DNA from: Micromonospora sp. WMMD1102
GTDB taxonomy: Bacteria; Actinomycetota; Actinomycetes; Mycobacteriales; Micromonosporaceae
Direction of reading: 5' to 3'
NCBI RefSeq assembly: GCF_029626265.1
Contig: NZ_JARUBN010000001.1
Location: 3,162,001-3,226,000 of the forward strand
DNA length: 64,000 nt
A program made the translations under genes and the position numbers. Below the pieces are notes generated by a model. The model saw nothing but the letters and a program-made list of their open reading frames with translations, did no database searches and had not been told where the DNA came from. Shown in pieces: positions 1 through 8,399 of the stretch. Within the stretch, counting starts at the first letter, position 1; every line of letters starts with the position of its first letter.

Positions 1-356
1 CCGTCCGCCACCCGGGCCCGGTAGGTGCTCGGCGGCATGCCGACCAGTTCGGTGAAGCGGGTGCTGAAGGTGCCCAGGGAGGAGCAGCCGACCGTGAAAC
101 AGACTTCGGTGACGCTGAGGTCGCCGCGGCGCAGCAGCGCCATCGCGCGCTCGATGCGCCGGGTCATCAGGTACGAGTAGGGCGACTCCCCGTAGGCCTG
201 CCGGAACTGGCGGCTGAGGTGGCCGGCGGACATGTTCACGCCCCGGGCCAGCGCCTCGACGTCCAGCGGCCGTGCGTGCTCCCGGTCGATGCGGTCGCGG
301 ACGCGGCGCAGCCGGGCCAGGTGCCGCAGGTGCTGTTCGGCGGAGGTGCTGGTCAC
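1..356 (-). CDS. AraC-family transcriptional regulator (C-terminal part missing)
   Basis: The 3' end of the gene runs off the left edge of the window. Translating the minus strand from a GTG at 356 gives an AraC/XylS double helix-turn-helix. The first helix region contains [19 protein letters not shown], followed by [14 protein letters not shown] and a second HTH with [15 protein letters not shown], the signature of this family. An ATG further upstream runs into a stop, so GTG 356 is the best start. No N-terminal effector domain precedes the HTH, so this looks like the short AraC class. It probably controls a nearby gene; the ligand is unknown. Confidence 0.8.
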   Translation of the reverse strand, partial: MTSTSAEQHLRHLARLRRVRDRIDREHARPLDVEALARGVNMSAGHLSRQFRQAYGESPYSYLMTRRIERAMALLRRGDLSVTEVCFTVGCSSLGTFSTRFTELVGMPPSTYRARVAD

Positions 357-487
357 CTGGGCGATGGTGCCATGTCGTGGCAGGGGTTGCCCAGGTGGCG
401 GCTGCCGGTCGTCGGGTTTGTACCTGTGACCTGCTGTCCGGTGCCGTTTCCGCGTTCTGTCCGAACCGCGGGATTCCGGCTGGCCGG

Positions 488-1216
488 TCAGCGGCCACCG
501 GCGACGCGGAGCACGGTGCCGGTGGTGTAGCTGGCGCCGGGGCCGAGCAGCCAGGTGATCGCGGCGGCGACCTCGTCGGGTTCGCCGGCCCGGCCCAGCG
601 GGATGGCGGCGGCGGCCTGGTCCGGCCGGTCCGGTTGACCGGAGCGGGCGTGGATCTCGGTGCGGATGATGCCGGGGGCGACGGCGTTGACCCGGATGCC
701 GCGCGGGCCGAGTTCCTTGGCCAGGCCGACGGTCAGGGTGTCGGTGGCGGCCTTGACCGCGGCGTAGTGCACGTACTCGCCGGGGCTGCCGAGGGTGGCG
801 GCGCCGGAGGAGACGTTGACGATGGCGCCGCCGGGACGCATCCGGCGGGCGGCCTGTTGGGCGCAGAGGACGTACCCGATCAGGTTGACGTCGACGACGT
901 GCCGCAGGTCGTCGACGGTGAGCTCGGTGAACGGGCCGATCGGGCTGGTGACGCCGGCGTTGTTGACCAGGCCGGTCAGCTCGCCGAGTTCGCCGGCCCG
1001 GTCGAAGAGCCGGGTCACCTGGTCGGGGTCGGTGGTGTCGGCGCGGACGGCGAGGCAGCGGCGTCCGGCGGCGGTGACGTCCCGGACCACCTCGTCGGCG
1101 GCGGTGCCGTCGCTTCGGTAGCAGAAGACCAGGTCGTGCCCTTCGGCGGCGAGCTGGCGCACGGTCGCGGCGCCGATCCCCCGGCTGCCGCCGGTCACCA
1201 CCGTCAGTGGAGTCAC
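488..1216 (-). CDS. SDR family oxidoreductase
   Basis: This is a 242-aa classical short-chain dehydrogenase/reductase. The N-terminal Rossmann motif TGGSRGIGA binds NAD(P)H, NNAG follows at mid-protein, and the catalytic Tyr-Lys pair lies in YVHYAAVK with an upstream Ser in NVSSGA. Length and motifs fit 3-oxoacyl-ACP-reductase-like SDRs, but the substrate cannot be read from sequence. It starts at a GTG. It lies upstream of the AraC regulator on the same strand with a gap of about 130 bp, so the two may be functionally linked. Confidence 0.9.
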   Translation of the reverse strand: MTPLTVVTGGSRGIGAATVRQLAAEGHDLVFCYRSDGTAADEVVRDVTAAGRRCLAVRADTTDPDQVTRLFDRAGELGELTGLVNNAGVTSPIGPFTELTVDDLRHVVDVNLIGYVLCAQQAARRMRPGGAIVNVSSGAATLGSPGEYVHYAAVKAATDTLTVGLAKELGPRGIRVNAVAPGIIRTEIHARSGQPDRPDQAAAAIPLGRAGEPDEVAAAITWLLGPGASYTTGTVLRVAGGR

Positions 1217-1439
1217 GCGTCGTCTCCCTCGCTCGTCGCGTCGCGTCGTCGGGCCGTCCGGTGCCCCGGGGGTCCGGTAGCAGGCGATCCTGCCAGGCGC
1301 GGGCCGGTCGGGGCGGATCGGGGCCGGCCGGTACGCTCCCCCGGTTCTGTTGATCTCGGATCGGTGTGTCCGTCTCGACGTTGTCGGGCCGGCCTGGTAG
1401 TAAGTCAGAAATCAAACAGGTGTACGGAAGAGGGGTTCG

Positions 1440-2156
1440 ATGGCTGCCGCGCGTACCGCCGACCAGGGGTTGTCCACCGAGGAGTTGCAGCAGATCAGGG
1501 ACGCGTTGGCGGGCGGTCGCAAGCCGAAGGTGGTGTTCACCGAGGCTGCTGGGCAGATCGCCGGTCAGCTCGGTCAGGTGGTGGAGTTGACCGATCCGGA
1601 GGTCTCCGAGGAGTGGGTGGTGGTCCGGTTCGGCCGCGACGAGTTGCCGTTCTCCCCGACCGACCTGGCGATCGCGCCGAAGGGTGCGACGGGGCGGCGG
1701 GCGCCGGCCCGGTCCGAGCCGGAGCCGGTCGCCGAACCAGAGTTCAAGATTGTCCGGGAGCCGGTTCCGGTACCCCGCAAGGAGGCAGCAGTGACCGCAG
1801 TGGACACGCCCCCGGCCAGCCCGGCGGGCGGCGAGGGCGAGCCGAAGCCGGTCCGGCGGGCGGCCAAGGCGACGAAACCGAAGGGTCCGGCCGGCCTGAC
1901 GGTGACGTTGACGTACGCCGACGGCGAGTGGACGCTGGCGGCGGCTCAGGGTACGAAGTCGCTGGCCAAGCCGTACATGATCAAGCCGGCCGAGGCGTTG
2001 AAGATGATCGCGCTGATCGACGTACCCGGGGTGCACGAGGCGGTCGAGCAGATCATGGCGGTGGAGCGGCGGGAGGCCGAGCAGCAGGCGGAGAAGCTGC
2101 GGGCCGAGCTGGCGGAGATCGAGGCGCGGCTGGCGGAACTGCGCGACGCGGGCTGA
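1440..2156 (+). CDS. Conserved actinobacterial protein, DUF6319-like
   Basis: This 238-aa protein has an N-terminal region of about 90 residues ([19 protein letters not shown], then [18 protein letters not shown]). A Pro/Ala/Lys-rich linker follows, then a region containing [17 protein letters not shown], and a C-terminal charged helix rich in Glu and Ala that may form a coiled coil. The pattern resembles the DUF6319 family of actinobacteria; this is recognition, not a search result. No catalytic motif is visible. The ATG follows a good ribosome-binding site (AGAGGGG). Function is unknown. Confidence 0.75.
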   Translation: MAAARTADQGLSTEELQQIRDALAGGRKPKVVFTEAAGQIAGQLGQVVELTDPEVSEEWVVVRFGRDELPFSPTDLAIAPKGATGRRAPARSEPEPVAEPEFKIVREPVPVPRKEAAVTAVDTPPASPAGGEGEPKPVRRAAKATKPKGPAGLTVTLTYADGEWTLAAAQGTKSLAKPYMIKPAEALKMIALIDVPGVHEAVEQIMAVERREAEQQAEKLRAELAEIEARLAELRDAG

Positions 2157-2373
2157 GCCGCGCCCCGGGCCGGGGTGCGGAGCCGGCCGCGGCTGCGGGC
2201 CGGGCCGCCGGCCGCGATCCGGCGAGGGGCGCGGGGGCGGATCGTCGCCGGTCCGGTGCGGCGGGTCGCCCGGGACCGGGCGGGTTGGTACGCTCGGCCC
2301 GGACCGTGACTGGCGTGCTCGGGATGGGGTCAACCATCGGGAAGCGGTCCCGTCGAGTGACGTGTGCCGTGCG

Positions 2374-2400
2374 CCTGGGCCGATTTTCCCGCCCAGGAGG
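2374..2400 (+). promoter_or_regulatory. Hairpin overlapping the glyA ribosome-binding site
   Basis: A perfect 7-bp stem, CCTGGGC (2374-2380) with GCCCAGG (2391-2397) around a 10-nt loop, places part of the AGGAGG Shine-Dalgarno sequence (2395-2400) in the descending arm, just before the ATG at 2406. This could lower translation initiation by masking the SD. It may be a remnant leader element of the once-functional glyA. No known riboswitch fold was recognised. Confidence 0.35.
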
Positions 2401-2405
2401 TTCGC

Positions 2406-3041
2406 ATGGCAGATCAGCTGTCCCAGCCCGTTGCCCAGCCCGGTTCGGCACAGGTGTCCCCGCTCGGCACCAAGTCGGTCGCGTTCCGCGCGGCGCTCGA
2501 CGTGGTGCGTGCGGTGGAGCCCCGGATCGCCGACGCGATCGGTACGCCTCCCCGGCGGTACTGCTGGCGATGGGCAACTGGTTCAGCGACAAGTACGCCG
2601 AGGGCACGGTCGGGCGCCGGTTCTACGCCGGCTGCCGCAACGTCGACACGGTGGAGTCGGTGGCGGCCGAACATGCCCGGGAGCTGTTCGGGGCGGCGCA
2701 CGCGTACGTGCAGCCGCACTCCGGGATCGACGCGAACCTGGTGGCGTTCTGGGCGGTGCTCGCCGACCGGGTGGAGGCGCCGGCCCTGCGCCGGGCCGGG
2801 GTCCGGCAGGTCAACGAGCTGACCGAGGCCGACTGGGCGGTGCTCCGGCGGGAGCTGGGCGACCAGCGGATGCTGGGCATGTCGTTGGACGCGGGCGGGC
2901 ACCTGACGCACGGGTTCCGGCCGAACATCTCCGGCAAGATGTTCGACCAGCGCAGTTACGGCACCGACCCGGGTTGCTGGACTACGCCGAGGTGCGCCGG
3001 ATCGCCCACCAGTTCCGGCCGCTGATCCTGATGGCCGGCTA
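2406..3041 (+). pseudogene. glyA: glyA (serine hydroxymethyltransferase), 5' fragment
   Basis: SHMT makes glycine and a one-carbon unit from serine using PLP and tetrahydrofolate. This piece holds the N-terminal third in three different frames. The ATG reads [13 protein letters not shown] and continues through [14 protein letters not shown] deletion then removes the conserved IASEN segment and shifts frame into [20 protein letters not shown]. That frame runs through [20 protein letters not shown] to GTDP, where a second small deletion shifts frame into [24 protein letters not shown]. The gene is then broken at a TA by an IS630-type element. It continues at 4216-4571 and 9619-10062. Loss of the IASEN segment means it is non-functional regardless of the insertions, so another SHMT is presumably encoded elsewhere. 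Confidence 0.92.
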
Positions 3042-3110
3042 CAGAGGTTGAAAGGCTGACGTCCTTCGACGTGTTCGCGTGATCTGCGTCGATGGTTTGG
3101 GTAGGTCGGG

Positions 3111-3602
3111 GTGATGAGGTATCCGGCTGGTGGTGGCATGAACGCGGCAGCCCGGGTCCGGCGTGAGAAGGTCCGGATCCAGGCCGCGACGATGTTCGAG
3201 GAGTCCAAAACGACGACGAAGATCGCTTCTGAACTGCGGGTTTCCGAGAAGTCCGTCCGTGAGTGGCGACGTAGGTGGGTAGCCGGCGGAACGAACGCCC
3301 TGGCATCGACCGGGCCGGGCGGCTCGGACTGCAAACTCTCCGCCGAGCAGCGCAAAGAACTCACGGAGATGCTCGATGAAGGTCCTCTGGCCCACGGCTG
3401 GCCCGACGCCCGGTGGACGCTGGCCCGGGTCGCCGAGGTCATCGAACGCCGTTTCGCGGTCGGCTACACCCTGCGCGGGGTGTCCTATCTACTGCACCGC
3501 CTGGGCTACAGCCAGCAGGTCCCGACCCGTCGGGCGGTCGAACGTGACCCGGAGGCGATCGCGACCTGGCACCGTAGGCGGTGGCCGTCGGTAAGAGATT
3601 AG
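3111..3602 (+). CDS. IS630-family transposase, ORF A (DNA-binding part)
   Basis: This 163-aa product carries the N-terminal helix-turn-helix of IS630 transposases: [22 protein letters not shown], followed by the winged-helix region with [20 protein letters not shown] and [15 protein letters not shown]. It ends about 20 codons past the beginning of ORF B, which lies in the -1 frame, so a full transposase would need a -1 frameshift in the 3581-3602 overlap. An internal ATG at 3138 is an alternative start. Confidence 0.85.
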   Translation: MMRYPAGGGMNAAARVRREKVRIQAATMFEESKTTTKIASELRVSEKSVREWRRRWVAGGTNALASTGPGGSDCKLSAEQRKELTEMLDEGPLAHGWPDARWTLARVAEVIERRFAVGYTLRGVSYLLHRLGYSQQVPTRRAVERDPEAIATWHRRRWPSVRD

Positions 3603-4186
3603 CCGCAGCCCGCGGCGCCTGGATCTGCTTCCAGGACGAGGCAGGACAGGTCCTCCGCCCACCGGTGAGCAGGACCTGGGCCCGACGCGGACACACACCC
3701 GTCGTCAAGGTGTCCGGCAAGGGCTCCGGCCGGATCTCGATCGCCGGCCTGGTCTGCCTCAAGCCCGGACAACGAGGCCGGCTCATGTGGCGCACCCGGC
3801 TACACCGAGGCCGCGCCGGCGAACGCGGCAGCTTCAGCAAGGACGACTACATCGCCTTCCTCGACCAGGCCCACCGACGCCTCCAGGCGCCGATCGTGCT
3901 GATCTGGGACAACCTCAACGTGCACGTCAGCCGCCGCATGCACGCCCTGATCGCCGCCCGGACCTGGCTGACCGTGATCCGGCTACCCGCCTACGCACCC
4001 GACCTCAACCCCACCGAGGGTGTCTGGCGCTGGATGAAACGCGGCCTGACCAACATCGCCGCCAACGGCGTCGACCACCTCGCCGACCTGGTCAGACAAC
4101 GACTACGAGCCTGCCAGCACCAGACCGATCTCCTCGCCGGCTTCTTCGCCAACACCGGCATGACCCTCGACCCCGAACCACCGTGA
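3581..4186 (+). CDS. IS630-family transposase, ORF B (DDE catalytic part)
   Basis: This 201-aa product holds the catalytic core of the IS630 DDE transposase. The first Asp is in CFQDEAG, the second in LIWDNLNVH, and the terminal Glu in [17 protein letters not shown]. It is in the -1 frame relative to ORF A and overlaps it by 22 nt, as expected for a frameshift-produced OrfAB. There is no classical A-rich slippery heptamer in the overlap, so this could instead be an inactivating frameshift. Confidence 0.88.
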   Translation: MAVGKRLAAARGAWICFQDEAGQVLRPPVSRTWARRGHTPVVKVSGKGSGRISIAGLVCLKPGQRGRLMWRTRLHRGRAGERGSFSKDDYIAFLDQAHRRLQAPIVLIWDNLNVHVSRRMHALIAARTWLTVIRLPAYAPDLNPTEGVWRWMKRGLTNIAANGVDHLADLVRQRLRACQHQTDLLAGFFANTGMTLDPEPP

Positions 4187-4215
4187 CGACCCGAACGTCA
4201 GCCTTTCAAGCTCTG

Positions 4216-4571
4216 TATTCGGCGTATCCGCGGCGGGTGAACTTCCGGCTGATGCGGGAGATCGCCGACGAGGTCGGCGCGACGCTGATGGTCGACATGG
4301 CGCACTTCGCCGGCCTGGTCGCCGGGAAGGTGTTCGCCGGTGACTTCGACCCGGTGCCGCACGCCCACCTGGTGACGTCGACGACGCACAAGTCGCTGCG
4401 GGGTCCGCGCGGCGGAATGGTGTTGTGCGGGCCGGAGCTGGCCGGCCAGGTCGACCGGGGCTGCCCGATGGTGCTCGGTGGACCGCTGCCGCACGTGATG
4501 GCGGGCAAGGCGGTCGCGTTGGCGGAGGCCCGGCGGCCGGAGTTCGCCGCGTACGCGGAACAGGTGTTGAC
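4216..4571 (+). pseudogene. glyA: glyA, middle fragment
   Basis: The reading frame from the right IS630 boundary gives [20 protein letters not shown], then [15 protein letters not shown] and the PLP-lysine region [15 protein letters not shown], followed by [20 protein letters not shown]. All of these are strongly conserved in SHMT, and the Schiff-base lysine is in THKSLRG. The fragment ends at the TTGAC target duplication (4567-4571) of the Tn3-family transposon. Confidence 0.92.
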
Positions 4572-4609
4572 GGCCCTTGACGCCTGATCTTGTAAAAAAC
4601 GGCGGTAGC
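4572..4609 (+). repeat. Left terminal inverted repeat of the Tn3-family transposon
   Basis: A 38-bp repeat identical to the reverse complement of 9581-9618. It is immediately preceded by the TTGAC duplication. Thirty-eight bases is the canonical Tn3-family TIR length. Confidence 0.95.
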
Positions 4610-4768
4610 TGACCGCATTTCTCTTGCCCGGCGACGACCCTCACCGGCTGCTGGCCGAGGACGACTTGGAATCAGGATTGGACGGTGGTGTCAGGTGTCA
4701 GCCAGCCCCGGGCCGGTTTGGTGAGCCTGAGCCCTCTGTGTCGTTGTCCGCAGGTCAGGAGTAGTCGG

Positions 4769-5317
4769 TCATCTGGCGTTGTCTTGGAGCGGCAGGTGCC
4801 GGTACACGCTGGCTCGGGAGACGCCGAGGGCCTTGGCGATCTGGGTGGGGCTTTCCCCGTTGGCGTGGCGGGCTCGGGCGGCGGCCAGCTTGTCTGGGTC
4901 CATGACGATGGGTCGGCCACCGGTGCGGCCTTGGGCGCGGGCGGCGGCCAGGCCGGCCACGGTCCGTTGGTGGATCATGTGTCGTTCGAGTTCGGCGAAG
5001 GCGGCCATCATGGTGAAGAAGAACTTGCCTTCCCCGGTGGGGTGGTAGCTGCCGGCGAGTGTGCCGGTGAGGATGCGCACGCCGATGCCGCGTTCGTGTA
5101 GGTCCTCGGCGATGGTCAGGACGTCTTTGACCGAGCGGCCGAGGCGGTCGAGTTTCCAGACGCATAGCGTGTCGCCGGGTCGGAGGTAGTCCAGTGCCGC
5201 GGCGAGGCCGGGGCGGTCGGTGGCGCGGGTGGAGATTTTCTCCTCGAAGATGCGGCCGCAGCCGGCCTCGGAGAGGGCGTCGCGTTGGAGTTGGAGGTCT
5301 TGGCCGTCGGTGGACAC
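4769..5317 (-). CDS. tnpR: Serine recombinase/resolvase of the Tn3-family transposon
   Basis: This is a 182-aa serine recombinase that would resolve cointegrates at res. Visible features are the catalytic-serine motif VSTDGQDLQLQRDAL, KLDRLGRS with the conserved Arg residues of the active site, FFTMMAAFAELERHMI and the hinge helix. The C-terminal Hin-type HTH contains SPTQIAKALGVSRASVYRHL. The start is odd. The family normally begins about ten residues earlier (GYARVS), and the frame upstream encodes NLVGLAR, but no ATG, GTG or TTG lies there before a stop. The first usable start is the GTG directly before the catalytic Ser, which would lose the first beta strand. Confidence 0.88.
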   Translation of the reverse strand: MSTDGQDLQLQRDALSEAGCGRIFEEKISTRATDRPGLAAALDYLRPGDTLCVWKLDRLGRSVKDVLTIAEDLHERGIGVRILTGTLAGSYHPTGEGKFFFTMMAAFAELERHMIHQRTVAGLAAARAQGRTGGRPIVMDPDKLAAARARHANGESPTQIAKALGVSRASVYRHLPLQDNAR

Positions 5318-5373
5318 GCGGGCCAGGCCGACAAGGTTGTGATGGGTGCTCGCTACGGCGGTTACTGTCGCAG

Positions 5374-5500
5374 AACCCGTCTCACAAGTCCAGTGTCACG
5401 ACCGATGTTGTGAGACGGGTTGTGGACGCAGTTTCGGTGGTCTTGGTGATCGCCGGGCGACCGTCTCAAATTCCTTCGTTTCTGGCCAAGATCAGGTTGA
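5374..5500. other. Candidate res site of the Tn3-family transposon
   Basis: This 365-bp gene-free stretch upstream of the resolvase contains a perfect 14-bp inverted repeat, AACCCGTCTCACAA (5374-5387) with its complement (5408-5421), spaced 20 bp. Further half-site-like copies occur at 5461 (CCGTCTCAAA) and near 5501 (GACGTCTCGG). Several inverted half-sites next to tnpR are what a res site with multiple resolvase-binding subsites looks like. The first repeat could also act as a terminator hairpin. Exact subsite limits are inferred. Confidence 0.55.
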
Positions 5501-5682
5501 CGTCTCGGCGCTGCAGGCCAAGACCCGATCAAGATCGGGCCACTGAACGGGCCTCGGACACACACGGAGAGTCGCCAGCTTCGACAGCGGGTTACGAGCG
5601 GATTGCGGCAGATGTGCGCGCCTGACCTCGGTTGACGAGTGCCTGCATTGGAAGATGTACCGTGCGTCGGCGAGTAGCCGTG

Positions 5683-6498
5683 TCAGCCGGGGAGGGCCCC
5701 CAGTCCAGCGAGTAACTCGTCTTTTTCCCGGGGTGACAGTGCCTCGTAGATGGGTTCGTCTCGCCGGTTGGTTTCGTCCTCGATGGTCTGCCGCCGCGGG
5801 TCGTTCGGGGGCATCGCCTGCAACTGGGCGAGAGTGAGTCCGGCTGCGGTCCAGGCCGCTCGGTGCGCGTCACCCCGGTGATGGCGCAGCGCGCCGAGCC
5901 GCGAGGTCAGACGCAGCGGGGCAGAGGCGTTCGCTGGCTCGTGCACCGGAGCCATCGCTCGAAAGGCCGGGCCACCGGTTGCGCGGCCCGCTTTCAGGAG
6001 ACGACCAACGAGGTCTGCTAGCCGGGGAACCACGGCCAGGCCGGGCATCGTATCGATCAGCTTTCGATCCCAGAATTCCGCGGCCCAGTCCCCGTAGGCA
6101 CGCTGCACCGCCAGCGCGACATCTCGGCCGCGCTCGGTCAGCCGCCAGGCGCCGTTGGCATCGACCTCTGCTATGCCCTGTTCGAGCTCGTCGGTCATGT
6201 CGGACCCGGAGTAGGTGGTTGCCGCTGCGAAACTGTCAGCGGCCATGGGCCTGGCCAGCAACCCGAAGTAGAAACTGCTCTCAAAACCGGGCCGAACCTG
6301 ATACTGGTCGTAGACCGCCTGTATGCGCTCTCGCCCGGTACTCCGAACCCCTACGTACACCCGGTCGATCACCGGCCGGATCAGCGCCGCGTAACTCATG
6401 CCACCTCGGTCCTGCTCGTAGCGATCGAAAGCCCGAGAGTAGATCATCGACGCGCACCACCGACCCGGGTTCCACAGATAATCGGGGTCCTGTGACAC
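5683..6498 (-). CDS. SCO6745/SalK-like protein, transposon cargo
   Basis: This 271-aa protein has a GTG start. The C-terminal third contains LTSRLGALRHHRGDAHRAAW, like the HRGDAH...A segment of actinobacterial SCO6745/SalK-type proteins, and mid-protein WRLTERGRDVALAVQRAY resembles their LT..GR segment. Family assignment is by eye and moderate. Members are usually cytoplasmic and of unclear function. It lies between the resolvase and the nested IS, on the same strand as both resolvase and tnpA, so it is probably passenger DNA of the transposon. Confidence 0.65.
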   Translation of the reverse strand: MSQDPDYLWNPGRWCASMIYSRAFDRYEQDRGGMSYAALIRPVIDRVYVGVRSTGRERIQAVYDQYQVRPGFESSFYFGLLARPMAADSFAAATTYSGSDMTDELEQGIAEVDANGAWRLTERGRDVALAVQRAYGDWAAEFWDRKLIDTMPGLAVVPRLADLVGRLLKAGRATGGPAFRAMAPVHEPANASAPLRLTSRLGALRHHRGDAHRAAWTAAGLTLAQLQAMPPNDPRRQTIEDETNRRDEPIYEALSPREKDELLAGLGALPG

Positions 6499-6567
6499 GT
6501 CCGCCGGTCCTCTCGCTGGTCAGAGCGTTGCGGTCTAGTGGAAAGTCCGAAAATCCCTAGTGACACG

Positions 6568-8370
6568 GTTGGCGTGATCATCTGTTGTGACGTGGGACTT
6601 CCTTTTGATCTACTAGCGGCCGGATCGCTAGGGTCGCTGATCGTGTATGTGAAGCGTTCGACCCGGCGGATGGCGGACGGTCAGGCGGTGGGCTGTCTGC
6701 AACTGGCCCACAACGAGTGGGACCCGGTGGCGAAGGTGTCGCGGACGAAGGTGCTGTACTCCTTCGGCCGAGAGGACCAGTTGGACGTCGCGGGGATCCG
6801 GCGGCTGGTCGCGGCGCTGTGCCGGCTGTTGGAGCCGGGCCAGGCGTTGGCGGCGACCACCTCGGCGGACCTGCGGTTCATCGACTCCCGCGCGTTGGGC
6901 GGGGCGTACGCGTTGGACGGACTGTGGCGTGCTCTAGGGGTCGACGCGGCGGTGCGGCGGCTGCTGACCGACACGCGGATGGAGCCGCGGGTTGAGCGGA
7001 TCTTGTTCGCGCTCGTGGCCAACCGCGCCCTCGCACCGTCGTCCAAGCTGGCCGCGACCCGCTGGATCGAGCACGACGTGGTGATCGACGGCCTGGACCT
7101 GCCCGTGGTCGACGAGTCCTGCTACCGGGCGATGGACTGGCTGATCAACGCCGAGCCGGTACTGGGGCGGATCGTGTTCGACAACACCGCCGACCTGCTG
7201 AACCTGGAGGTGGACCTGCTGTTCTTCGACACCACCTCCACCTACTTCGAGACCGCCGACGCCGACGTGCCGGTGGCCCGCGACGAGCGGGGCATGCCGG
7301 TCGGCGACGGCGAACCGGCGGTGAAGGAGACCGGGTTCCGGACCTGGGGCAAGTCGAAGGACTCCCGGGGCGACCTGCCGCAGATCGTGGTCGGGATGGC
7401 CGTCACCCGCAACGGCATCCCGGTCAGATGTTGGGCCTGGCCTGGCAATACGTCAGACAGCGCCCTGATACGGCAGGTGAAGGACGACATGCGCGACTGG
7501 TCGCTGTCGCGGATCGTGTGGGTCGCCGACCGCGGTTTCACCTCCGAGCAGAACCGGCGCTACCTGCAAAAGGCCGGCGGGCACTACATCCTCGGGGAGA
7601 AGCTGCGCGGCGGCACCCCCGAGGCCGACGCCGCGCTGTCGCGGCAGGGCCGCTACCGACACGTCGCGGACAACCTGCAGGTCAAGGAAGTGCGACTGTC
7701 CGGTGACCTGGCCGACGACCGGTTCGTGATCTGCTTCAACCCCGAGGCCGCCGTCCGCGACGCCGCGATCAGGGCCCGCATGGTCGTGATCCTGAACGAG
7801 ATGATCGACGGCTCCGACAAGCTCGGCCGAGACAAGCGCGCCGAACTACGCGGCGTCATCTCCACCAAGCCCGGCCTGAAGCGCTACCTGCGCACCACCC
7901 CCGGCGGGCTGCTACGCATCGACAAGAAGGCCGTCGAGGCCGAGGCCAACCTGGACGGCAAGTTCCTGCTGCGCTGCTCCGACCCGAAGCTGTCGACCGA
8001 GGACATCGCTCTGGGCTACAAGCAACTACTGGAAGTGGAACGCGGTTGGCGGGACATGAAGTCGATCATCGACCTGCGGCCGGTCTACCACCGAGCCGAG
8101 GACCGCATCCGCGCCCACGTCCTGCTCTGCTGGCTCGCCCTGCTGCTCATCCGCATCACCGAGACCCGCACCGGACAGACCTGGCCCGAAGTCCGCGGCG
8201 AACTCCAACGCCTACACCTGGGCACCTTCACCGGCCCGGCCGGCTCCTTCCGCCAGCGAACCGAACTCACCACCGGCCAGAGGAAGATCCTGACCGCCCT
8301 CGGACTGCCCGAGCCCCGCCGCGTCTTCGAGGCCATCCCCGCAACCTCCTGACCAGCACGAACACTCCGG
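6568..8370 (+). mobile_element. Nested IS4-superfamily (IS1634/IS1549-type) element, ends uncertain
   Basis: A complete transposase gene (6643-8352) is flanked by a direct 12-bp repeat, CCTAGTGACACG, at 6556-6567 and 8371-8382. IS1634/IS1549-type elements are known for unusually long target duplications, so this may be the duplication. However, no convincing terminal inverted repeats were found inside it, so the limits given are provisional. The element lies at the point where the transposon's tnpA stops matching its family, suggesting the insertion or an associated deletion removed the tnpA 3' part. Confidence 0.55.
6643..8352 (+). CDS. IS1634/IS1549-type (IS4 superfamily) transposase
   Basis: From the GTG at 6643 the protein is about 569 aa, the usual size for IS1634-type transposases. 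The DDE core is visible as DLLFFDTTSTYFE (first Asp), SRIVWVADRGFTSEQN (second Asp) and YKQLLEVERGWRDMKSIIDL (Glu in the YREK-like motif). HHRAEDRIRAHVLL-like sequence (VYHRAEDRIRAHVLLCWLAL) closes the domain as in this family. The open frame extends upstream to 6538, but the family's start (VYVKRSTRRMADGQ) fits 6643. Confidence 0.88.
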   Translation: MYVKRSTRRMADGQAVGCLQLAHNEWDPVAKVSRTKVLYSFGREDQLDVAGIRRLVAALCRLLEPGQALAATTSADLRFIDSRALGGAYALDGLWRALGVDAAVRRLLTDTRMEPRVERILFALVANRALAPSSKLAATRWIEHDVVIDGLDLPVVDESCYRAMDWLINAEPVLGRIVFDNTADLLNLEVDLLFFDTTSTYFETADADVPVARDERGMPVGDGEPAVKETGFRTWGKSKDSRGDLPQIVVGMAVTRNGIPVRCWAWPGNTSDSALIRQVKDDMRDWSLSRIVWVADRGFTSEQNRRYLQKAGGHYILGEKLRGGTPEADAALSRQGRYRHVADNLQVKEVRLSGDLADDRFVICFNPEAAVRDAAIRARMVVILNEMIDGSDKLGRDKRAELRGVISTKPGLKRYLRTTPGGLLRIDKKAVEAEANLDGKFLLRCSDPKLSTEDIALGYKQLLEVERGWRDMKSIIDLRPVYHRAEDRIRAHVLLCWLALLLIRITETRTGQTWPEVRGELQRLHLGTFTGPAGSFRQRTELTTGQRKILTALGLPEPRRVFEAIPATS

Positions 8371-8399
8371 CCTAGTGACACGCCCCGCCACCCGCCCAA

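Larger units (their letters stand above)
3042..4215 (+). mobile_element. IS630-family insertion sequence in glyA
   Basis: The 1,174-bp element is bounded by near-identical inverted repeats: CAGAGGTTGAAAGGCTGACG at the left, and its complement at the right end with one internal change. It is flanked by TA at 3040-3041 and 4216-4217. Insertion at TA with TA duplication is diagnostic of the IS630/Tc1/mariner superfamily. Removing the element and one TA restores the glyA frame as [13 protein letters not shown], which confirms the boundaries. Two overlapping ORFs encode the transposase. Confidence 0.93.

Noticed and set aside
272..3025. Very long plus-strand ORF of 917 codons
   Set aside because: It is a high-GC shadow frame running antisense to the SDR gene and through the DUF6319-like gene; only its end coincides with part of the broken glyA.
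6556..6600. Possible terminal inverted repeat of the nested IS4-type element
   Set aside because: The shared sequence is in direct, not inverted, orientation; the GGTTGGC similarities near the presumed ends are too short to define TIRs.
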